Positions 55,830-64,000 of a DNA stretch of 64,000 nucleotides are shown here, piece by piece. Both the position numbers and the translations under genes were made by a program. The notes under the pieces are model-generated. The model made no database searches. It was not told the DNA's origin and saw only the letters and a list, made by a program, of their open reading frames with translations. The first letter of the stretch is position 1; each line of letters starts with the position of its first letter. This DNA comes from Ailurus styani (Eukaryota; Chordata; Mammalia; Carnivora; Ailuridae): assembly GCA_002007465.1 (NCBI GenBank), contig LNAC01000747.1, positions 441,908 through 505,907 on the forward strand, read 5' to 3'.

Positions 55830-56375
55830 AATATATATACAAAATAAATTTATCCACACATGCACTAAAAGATATGTAGAAACGCATTTAACACAGCTTA
55901 ACAATTATTTTCATAATATAAACAGCCCTCATATCTATTAATAGTGGAATTAACAAAAGTAGTAAATTTAGGCAATGGTGTACTATACAGAAACAAGCCT
56001 GAACAAACTACAGCTACACTCACCAACATGAACGGATCATAAAAACATTTTTATTTTGCCAAAGATGTCAGATACAAACCGTATACAATATGTGAATCCT
56101 AATTATATAAAGTTCAAAAGAAGGCAAAACCAATCTCTGCTTGAGTTTGGCATTAGGATAAGCAGGACAGTGATTAACTTTGTTGAGAGGAAACTTTGAT
56201 TAGAAGACAAACCGGTATTTCTGTGGTGTTGAGATTGTTCTATTTCTTGATCTTGTTGATGGTAATATGTTTCCATAAATGTATCTGCTTAGTGAAAATG
56301 TAATGAACCATTCACTTGTAATTTGTGTTTTAGTATGTAACTTTAGTATGTATTAAGCTTTAATAAATAATTTTA
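55830..56375 (+). mobile_element. Ancient L1 3' end (plus strand)
   Basis: AATTATTTTCATAATATAAA, ATATCTATTAATAGTGGAAT, CACTCACCAACATGAACGGA, GTGATTAACTTTGTTGAG, GGTGTTGAGATTGTTCTATT, TTGATCTTGTTGATGGTAAT and AATGAACCATTCACTTG follow the order of old L1 3' ends (CACAATAGCC, AACCAACATGGATGAA, GGTGATGGAACTGTTC, GTGGTGGT, AACTGTACACTT). Confidence 0.7.
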
Positions 56376-56724
56376 ATTTGAATTGAGATAACAATTGCAC
56401 AAGGGCCATTAGGAAAAATAGACATTACAGATTAAAAGATAAGTAAAATGTACACCATGCTTTCAGAATCCATAATTATTTACTAACAGAGGTTTTTTTT
56501 TTTAATCTGTTTACTAAGAGCAAGTAGTTGATCTTTCAGCCTGATTTTACTTGTGTGATCTTTGCTCTTGAAATTATTTTACTCAACAGATTGGCTAGTT
56601 ACTGGTGCAGTGTCCCAAATGGTACCCTAAGAAGTTTAATTGGGAAGGAAATTTTGGTCGTCACCACATATAAGATGGAAGGATGTATCTCGTATAAGCA
56701 CCCTCTGGGGTGCTACCATCTCCT
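56376..56724. other. No recognised feature
   Basis: AT-rich spacer. Confidence 0.4.
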
Positions 56725-58380
56725 CTATCTTTCATTTTTTATTTTTAAAAACATAGGGTAAAATTGACATGATAACATTATATTAGTTCAGGTGTACAAC
56801 ATAAGGATTCAATACTTGTATAGTACATTGCATATTGATCATCTACCGTAAGTCTTGTTGACATCCATCACCATACACAGTTACAAAACTTTTTTTCTTG
56901 TGATGAAAATTTTTAAGATTTACTCTCCTAGTAACTTTTAAATATGCAGTATAGTATTATTAACTTCAGTCACCATGCTATATGTTTTACTCCATGACTT
57001 ATTTATTTTATAACCTAGAACTTTGTACCTTTTGACCCCCTTAACCCATTTTCCTACTCTCAACCAGCGCCTTTGGTACCTATCTATACGCTGTATCTTG
57101 TTTAATGTTTAGTTTTAGTTTTAGATTCCATATATAAATAAGATCATATCTCTCTGACTGGCTTATTTCACTTAGCATAAAACCCTCAAGGTCCATCCAT
57201 GTTGTCACAAATGGCAAGATTTTCTTCTTTTTTGGCTGAATAATATTTCATTGTATTTATATACCACAACTTTTCTATCCATTCATCCATCGATAGACAC
57301 TTAGGTTGTTTCCGTATCTTGGTTATTATAAATAATGCTGCAATGAACATGGGGTACTTGTATTTTTTCAAGCTAATATTTTTGCTTCCTTTGGGTGGGT
57401 ATTCCAGAAGTGGAATTGCTGGATCATATGGTAGTTCTATTTTTAACTTTTTGAGGACATTCCGCATTCTTTTCCATAATGGTTGCATCAATTTATATTC
57501 CAACCAATGATACACAGTTTCCTTTTCTCCACATCCCTACTAACACTTGTTATCTCTCGCCTTTTTCATGATAGCCATTCTGACAGGTATGAGGTGATAT
57601 TTCATTTGGCTTTGACTTGCATCTTTCTCATGATTAATGGTGTTGAGCATCTTTTCATGTACCTGTTGGCCATCTGTATGTCTTCTTTGGAAAATATCTA
57701 TTCACATCTTCTGCCCATTTTTCAATTGAATAGTTTGTGATTTTTTTGCTATTGAGTTGTATGAGTTCCTTATATAGTTTGAATATTAATCTCTTATCAG
57801 ATATATAATTTGTAAATTTTTATTCCATTTTGTAGGTTGCTTTTTCAGATGGTTGATGGCTTCCTCTGCTGAGCAGAAGCTTTTTAGTTTGATGTACTCC
57901 TGCTTGTTTATTTTTGGTTTTGTTGCTTTTGCTTTTGGTATCAAATCCAAAAAATAATTTCCAAGACTTTGTCAAAGAACTTAACTGCCTATGTTTTCTT
58001 CTAGGAGTTTTGTGATTTCAGGTCTTACATTCAAGTCTTTAATCCATTTTGAGTTAAATTTTGTGTGGGGTATAAGACAGTGGTCTAGTTTCATTCTTTT
58101 GCATGTGACTGTCCAATTTTTCTAAAACTATTAATTGAAGAGATTGTCCTTTCCCCCATTGCATATTTTTGGCTCCTTTGTCATAAATTAATTGAACATA
58201 CATGTGTGGGTTTATTTATAGGCTCTCTATCTGTTCCATTGATCTATATGTCTGTTATGCCAATGCCCCTCTGTTTGGATTACTATAGCTTTGTATTATA
58301 GTTTTACATCAGGGAATGTGGTGCTTCTCACTTTGTACTTTTTTCTCAAAATTGCTTTGGCTATTCGGGTCCTCTAATTT
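56725..58380 (-). mobile_element. L1 LINE, ORF2 3' part and 3'UTR, 5'-truncated (minus strand)
   Basis: About 1.65 kb. The minus frame 57515-57186 encodes the ORF2 carboxyl region ([60 protein letters not shown]). Higher coordinates show ORF2 complements such as GTCTAGTTTCATTCTTTTGC and CTATCTGTTCCATTGATCTA. The 3'UTR ends near 56725. An older subfamily than those at 8172 and 18505. Many frame breaks. Confidence 0.92.
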
Positions 58381-58480
58381 TTAAATCACCAAGAAACTCA
58401 GCAATCTATTCTTTCTTCTTACCACATTAGTGCTGCTATTTTGTAAGCCCTGCTTTACAACATAAGCAAAATTTCCTAAG

Positions 58481-58663
58481 GCTTGGGGCACCTGGGGGGC
58501 TCAGTTGGTTAAGCATCTGTCTTTGGTTCAGTTCATGATCCCAGAGTCCCAGGATCGAACCCCGCATCAGGCTGTGTTCAGCAGGGAGTCTGCTTCTCCC
58601 TCTGACCCTCCCCCGTCTTGTGCTCTCTCTCTCTCTCTCAAATAAATAAATAAAATCATAAAA
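58481..58663 (+). mobile_element. Can-SINE, plus strand
   Basis: GGGGCACCTGGGGGGCTCAG, TTCATGATCCCAGAGTCC, tail AAATAAATAAATAAAATCAT. AATTTCCTAAG (58470) and AAATTCCTAAG (58664) flank it. Confidence 0.95.
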
Positions 58664-58752
58664 AAATTCCTAAGTCTTTGTAATTAATGTTTATGTTATT
58701 TATCTCAGGAGTTGTTCATACAGTAACAAATTTTATTGTCTTTTCTGTTTGT

Positions 58753-59571
58753 TAAAAGAGCATCACTAGCCATCAGGGAAATACAAATCAAAACCACAAT
58801 GAGATATCACCTTACATCAGTTAGAATGGCAAAAATTAACAAAACAGGAAACAACAAATGTTGGCAAGGATGTGGAGAAAGGGAAACCCTCTTACACTGT
58901 TGGTGGGAATGCAAGTTGGTACAGCCACTCTAGAAAACAGTTTGGAGGTCCCTCAAGGTGTTAAGAATAGAGCTACCCTACTACCCAGCAATCGCACTAC
59001 TAGGTATTTACCCCAAAGATACAAATGTAGAGAAAGGAAAGGGCATGTGCACCCTAATGTTCATAGCAACAGTGTCCACAATAACCAAACTGTGGGGGGA
59101 GCCAAGATGCCTTTCAACAGATGAGTGGATAAAGAAGATGTGGTCCATATACACAATGGAATATTATTCAGCCATCAGAAACAATGAATACCCATCATTT
59201 GCATTGGGATGGAACTGGAGGGGATTATGTTAAGTGAAGTAAGTCAAGCAGAGAAGGACAATTATCATATGGTTTCACTCATATGTGGAACATATGGAGG
59301 ACCATAGGGAAAGGGAGGAAAATCCAAAGGGGGGGAAATCAGAGATGGAGATGAATCATGAGAGACTATGGACCCCAAGAAACAAACTGGGGGTTTCAGA
59401 GGGGAGGAAGGTGGGGGAAGGGGGGAACAGGGTGATGGGTTTTGAGGAGGGCATGTGCTGTGATGAGCACTGGGTGTTACACCTAACTAATGAATTATTG
59501 AACTCCACCTCAAGAACTAATTAAATACTATACAGTGGCTAGCTGAACATAATAAAAAAATAAAAGACCAT
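58753..59571 (+). mobile_element. 5'-truncated L1 (plus strand)
   Basis: ORF2 end in broken frames: [20 protein letters not shown] (58760 on), ELPYYPAIALLGIYPKDTN and STDEWIKKMWSIYTMEYYSA (58958-59233). The 3'UTR includes GGGTTTCAGAGGGGAGG and GAGCACTGGGTGTTAC, then AATAAAAAAATAAAAG. TAAAAGAGCAT (58753) and TAAAAGACCAT (59561) form a short duplication. Same 3'UTR type as the L1 at 6116. Confidence 0.93.
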
Positions 59572-60989
59572 CCATATTTTCATTTCACAAAAAGTTTAAA
59601 ACATTTTACAAGTGTATTACTTGCATTTTAATTACTAACAGTTTTGTCTCTCTCTCACGTGCATATTTAGCGGTCTGGTCTATAATTAAGTAGTTATATC
59701 ATACAACTGGGAAAAATTTATGATTAAAAGATGCTTGGAGACAGATGTATTTATATTTTTTTATATTAATATATCAGGTATTAGGTACAAATAATCTGCA
59801 GAGATATGCCAGCCAAGAAATTGTTGAACAAAGTGTGTCTAGGAAACCAAAATTATTAAACACTTGTGATAAATAACTTCAGTCAGGGTTCTTGGCTTTT
59901 TTCCCCTAAAAATTTAAAGCCCTCTTAGACATTTGCAGGATCTGGTATGTTGATTTGGTCATTATAACCTTAGCTAAGAATAATAACAGTGAAGATCCCA
60001 TATATAAAGCATGGATGGCAAGAATACAAGGTTTAATTCCCATCTTTTTGTTTTTAGAAGCTTTGGCATCAGGTGAATGATGTTAATTTTATCACTTTAA
60101 AAGGTATAAACCTTTTTTTAAATAAATCATGCCTGACACTTGTTATCCAATAAAATGTCTTCTCTCTAAAAAAGATAGAATTACTGAAATGGCTCAGTTT
60201 TATTCTATTATGGCAGGATAAGCAACTTATTTTACCAAACAATTGAATCTTTTAAAAAAGTATGGGTTCTTCTTTTAAATTGCGCTAGTATTTACCAGAA
60301 AACAAATTATGTTTGTTGAAGAGATTTAATCATCAACTTGGAATGTGCTAAATATTGGGGATATAAAGGCGTATAAGAAATGGATCTCTGATTTTTTGGA
60401 AATAAGCACAAAAATTATACAAAACACTATAATAAAGGTTACTATCTGAGGTATACAAAGAACAATATGACGTAAGAACAAGAGTAAATAATAAATCCAG
60501 TTACTTGCCAGATTTTCCCAAAGCATTAGTTTTTGTCAAATATATTCTCATTTTCTTACCTTATAAAATAACCTCTATTTTATTCTAAAAATAATTATAC
60601 TTGTTATTTAGTTGTAATCAATGAAAACTGATTAGGTTTTCATCTAATTTTGTATTTTTGCTAATCTTCTAACTATGACTGAAAAGTTGCCGTAATAGAA
60701 GTAAAAGCGAAATTAAAAAAAAAGTGCTAGTTGGCTCTTAACAAGGCAAGCATTAATTGCAGTATTAGGTCTGATATTATGAATAGGCTGCTAGATCCAG
60801 AAATGGGAATGTGAGCATTGAATGAAAGAAAAAGAACAATTAAGTCAAACAAATTTATCAAACAACTGAAACAGTTCTAATTACTGCACATTCTATTAAA
60901 AAAGAACAAATGCATGAATCCAAGTTCAGTTGCATTCAGTTTTGCATTGGCAAGGACAGACCTTTACCAGTCAGCTCAGGTTGGGGTTC
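59572..60989. other. No recognised feature
   Basis: 1.4 kb AT-rich DNA without a nameable element. Confidence 0.4.
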
Positions 60990-62400
60990 TAGACAGGTCA
61001 GCTGTGTCTGCCTATAGTCAGGTGGAGTTTTGTATCTCTATGCTAGGCCACTGCCTATGCTCTGAAGCTTGGGGGTGCCACTGGCTGGGCTCTGTGGTAG
61101 AGTATATCTGATAATTGGGAGCTCCATAGTCAACCATGGCCACTGCTTGTACTTTGAGGTCAAGATGGCAAGGTGTCCCTGGTGGGTTTGGTGGTTGGGT
61201 GGACCTGTTGGCTGGGGTCTACTTTTAAGCAGAGCCACTAGCCTCACTCATCAGGTGAGGTTGCTGGCTGGTCCAGGTGGGGCCACTAACTAGCTTCTGT
61301 CATTACCTGTGGTCTGTCAAGTTCATAGGCTGTGTTACCTGGCAGGGTGCTACCACTTGTTGCACTCCATGATTTGTCAGGACTATAGTCTGAAGCTGCA
61401 ATCACTCTTGTTTGAGTGATTGCTCACTCTCCAACATAATGGTGCTACTGGCCAGACTCCACGTTCAGACAGGGTTCCCCACAGGACTTTATGATTGGAT
61501 GGGACCTTAGGCTGTGCTTTGTGATTGTGTGGGGGCTGCAATCTATGCCCTGAAGTCAGGGCTGCAGATAGGTTTCATGACCCTATGAGTGTGCTCTGCT
61601 CTTGGGCAAAGTCATTGGCTGGGCTTCCTGGTCAGAAGGGGCTTCCAGCTGTATCCTATAGTTCCATGGGGCTAGAGACCTTGCTTAGCTATTGACAGGG
61701 AGGGTCACTCTGCAAGTTCTCTTGTTGAATGAGTCTGCAGGCTGTGCTCAGTGATTGGGCAGCAGTCACTGGCTGAACTTCCTGCTTGGGTGAGGCCATA
61801 AGCCAAGTGCTCCATAATTGGGCAGAGCTGTAGACTGTGGGCTTTGCTGTTGTGTGGGGTTGCAGACTGGTCTCGATTGCTGCTATGTGAGGCCGGAGGC
61901 TATTCTGACCAGTTGGGCATGGCTGTTGGATTTTCTCCCTGTCAACTCAGAGTGTAGATTGTGTTCTGTGGTTGCCTAAATTCTCTAGTCAGTTCCCTGG
62001 TCCGGAGGGACTGGAAGCTATATTCAGGTATTGGGTGAGGCTCACCTGAATGTGCTTCTCTGCTGAAGCAGGGCTATAGAACAGCCTCCATGGTTAGTAT
62101 GACCTGTTGGCTGGGGACTTGATTCAGGCAGAACTGCCAACTAAGTTCTCTGGCCAATTGCAGCCACAGATTTGAATCTGCAGGTGGTAGAGCTTCTCGT
62201 TAGGATCTCTGCTTGGGTGACACTGCAATTGAAGCTGTGGAATGAGCTATGCAGCTGCCCAGATTCTCTGGCCAGGCTTCCTGTTTGGGCACGACCAGAG
62301 TCTAAACTCAGTAGTTGGGCAGCACTTCAAATTTTCTTCCCTGCCTGGGCAGGGACCAATGAATTTAAAGCAGCCATTGTAACCATGCTCTATAAAGTAA
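60990..62400 (+). repeat. Ancient L1 5'UTR-like, monomer-like G/C-richer repeat array
   Basis: Loose units of about 40-60 bp recur through 1.4 kb: GGCTGGGCTCTGTGG, CTGGCTGGTCCAGGTGGGGC, GGCTGTGCTTTGTGATTG, CTGGCTGAACTTCCTGC, GTTGGGCAGCACTTC. Each reads as 'ggctg-tgctc-tg-attgggcag'. It passes directly into L1 ORF1-like sequence, so I read it as a repeated L1 5'UTR. It is visibly unlike the AT-rich flanks. Confidence 0.6.
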
Positions 62401-62955
62401 AGGTGAACTCCATTTCAGTGATCAGAAAAAATAGAAATTTTGACAGAGAAAAAGAAACTATAGGAAATAATGAAATATACATAGTAGAATTGAAGAAGCA
62501 ATGTTTTAAACAAATTCATTGGATTTTTGGCAAGATGAAAATAAGAAAAAAATGAGTCTGCTAACTTGAACATAGTTCAACAGAAATTATGCAATCTGAA
62601 GAACAGAGAGAAGAAAGAAATGTCAGAGATTTATGAGATAATATCAAAATGTGTCATATTTATATCCTTGGAGGCCTAGAAGTGGAGGGGATGGATCAAA
62701 AAAAAAATCATTTGAGGAAATAATAACCAAAATCTTCCTGGAGTTGAAGCTCAGCAAATCCTAAATATGATGATATCAAAGAAAACCTTGCCCAGATATA
62801 TCATTATCAACATTAATACCTTGAAAGCAGCCAGAAAACAATAAACAAGACCTTACATATAGGGAAATAATAATTCTAAACAGACTGGAGTAAATCATAA
62901 AGCAACCATCAAAAATAAAACAAAGCGAAAGTGATAAAAAAAAAATCTAGTAGAT

Positions 62956-63143
62956 GGGGGCACCTGGGTGGCTCAGTTAACTGTCTGCCTTTGGCTCAGG
63001 TCATGATCCCAAAGATCCTGGGATGGAGCCCTGAATTAGGCTCCTAGTTCAGCAGGGAGCCTGTTTCTCTCTCTTTACCCTCTTACTCTGACCCTCCCCC
63101 CACCACTCATGCTCTGTCTCTCAAATAAATAAAATCTTTTTTA
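62956..63143 (+). mobile_element. Can-SINE, plus strand, in ancient L1
   Basis: GGGGGCACCTGGGTGGCTCAG-type head, TCATGATCCCAAAGATCC, tail AAATAAATAAAATCTTTTTT. AAAAATCTAGTAGAT (62941-62955) and AAAAATCTGGTAGAT (63144-63158), 14 of 15 identical. Confidence 0.95.
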
Positions 63144-63167
63144 AAAAATCTGGTAGATAAATTTAAA

Positions 63168-63351
63168 GATTTATTTATTGAACAGAGAGAGAGAGAGAGA
63201 GATCACAAGTAGGGAGAGAGGCAGGCAGAGAGAGGAGGAAGCAGGCTCCCTGCTGAGCAGGGAGCCTGATGTGGGGGTTGACTCCAGGACCCTGAGATCA
63301 TGACCTGAGCTGAAGGCAGAGGCTTTAACCCACTGAGCCACTCAGGCGCTC
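63168..63351 (-). mobile_element. Can-SINE, minus strand, mustelid-type, next to the previous one
   Basis: GATCACAAGTAGGGAGAGAG, head GAGCCACTCAGGCGCTC. Perfect 18-bp duplication CTGGTAGATAAATTTAAA at 63150-63167 and 63352-63369. Confidence 0.96.
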
Positions 63352-63529
63352 CTGGTAGATAAATTTAAAATGGAATACTAAAAATCTTCAAATAATGCAA
63401 AAGCAGAGAGTACAGAAGGAACAGAAAATTTTTTAAAAATAACAAGACCAGGATTTCAAAAATGGTAGACATAAATTTAACAATATGAAGAATTTTATCT
63501 AATGCTAGTGATTTAAAAATACCAATTCA

Positions 63530-63752
63530 GGGGCTTCTGGGTGGCTCAGTCAGTTAAAAGTGACCTACTCTTGATTTCGTCTCAGGTTATGATCTCATTG
63601 TGAGATCAAGTCCTGCATCAGGTTCCACAAGCTAGGCATGGAGCCTACTCAAGATTCTCTCTTGCTCCCTCCCTCTGTCCCTCACCCCCATTCACATGCT
63701 CTCTCTCTATCAAAAAATAAGTAAATAAAAATAGAAATAAAAAATAAATTTT
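63530..63752 (+). mobile_element. Can-SINE, plus strand, old
   Basis: GGGGCTTCTGGGTGGCTCAG, CCTACTCTTGATTTCGTCTC, GAGATCAAGTCCTGCATCAG, long A/AATA tail. Flanks AAAAATACCAATTCA (63515) and AAAAGTACGAATTCA (63753), 13 of 15 identical. Confidence 0.93.
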
Positions 63753-64000
63753 AAAAGTACGAATTCAAAGACATAGACTGTCATATTTAGTACAAAGGAA
63801 CGAACTGCATGCTGTCTATTTGAAATATGCTTTAAATTTATAATACAGTCAGGATAACAGTAAAAGTTTGTAAAGGATATAACATGCAGACATTAATTAA
63901 AAGACCATCACAGAGACTATATTAATGAAAAAAAGCACTTTTCAGAATAAGTAATATTTTGTGAGATAAAGAGGAACATTACATAATGACAAGAGAAGAA

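Larger units (their letters stand above)
62401..64000 (+). mobile_element. Ancient L1 ORF1 to early ORF2 region, interrupted by three SINEs
   Basis: Between SINEs, TTTGAGGAAATAATAACCAA, TCCTGGAGTTGAAGCTCAGC, CCTTGAAAGCAGCCAGAAAA fit L1 ORF1, and AATGGTAGACATAAATTTAA, GAACTGCATGCTGTCTATTT, AAAGACCATCACAGAGACT fit the early ORF2 region. All frames are broken. The element runs off the window end. Confidence 0.72.

Noticed and set aside
62172..62555. 127-codon plus-strand frame
   Set aside because: It lies across the L1 5'UTR-like array and early ORF1-like sequence.

Overview
This 64 kb window is mammalian nuclear DNA with no protein-coding gene I can support. The organism is a carnivoran. I count 26 copies of the tRNA-derived Can-SINE (head GGCGCCTGGGTGGCTCAG, tail AAATAAATAAAATCTT, or the reverse complement). 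At least eight carry the tail-side segment GCCTACTTGTGATCTC, which I associate with mustelids such as ferret, mink, badger or otter. The carnivoran call is firm; the mustelid call is an inference. Base composition is AT-rich, there is no CpG island, and the open frames are short and mostly lie inside LINE or SINE sequence. The window is therefore intergenic or deep-intronic DNA.

Layout. 1-12 kb: an LTR with TATA and AATAAA signals (minus strand), an MLT1-type LTR, a minus-strand L1 3' end, a young-looking 5'-truncated L1 with a perfect 19-bp target-site duplication, a second LTR, two SINEs and a MER2/Tigger-type DNA element. 12-19.5 kb: a polypyrimidine tract holding a 28-N gap, two SINEs, a 3 kb repeat-poor block, and a MIR split by a minus-strand L1. 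20-33 kb: microsatellites, an ancient L1 3' end, a pair of SINEs sharing one target sequence, MIR/L2 relics and more SINEs. 33-50 kb: many SINEs, a (GGAA)n tract, a 51-bp tandem duplication, and hAT-type and L2 relics. 50-64 kb: a second repeat-poor block, then almost continuous LINE sequence. That LINE stretch holds an L1 5' region on the minus strand with a SINE nested in a SINE, L1 3' ends in both orientations, and from about 61 kb an ancient plus-strand L1 5' region running into ORF1/ORF2-like sequence and interrupted by three SINEs.

Nothing here forms a gene system. What the window does record is layers of retrotransposition, with nested insertions that allow relative dating, some unassigned ancient repeats in several copies, and a few weak exon-like or pseudogene-like signals. 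All family names are from memory of consensus sequences; no database search was run, and boundaries of old elements are accurate only to tens of bases.
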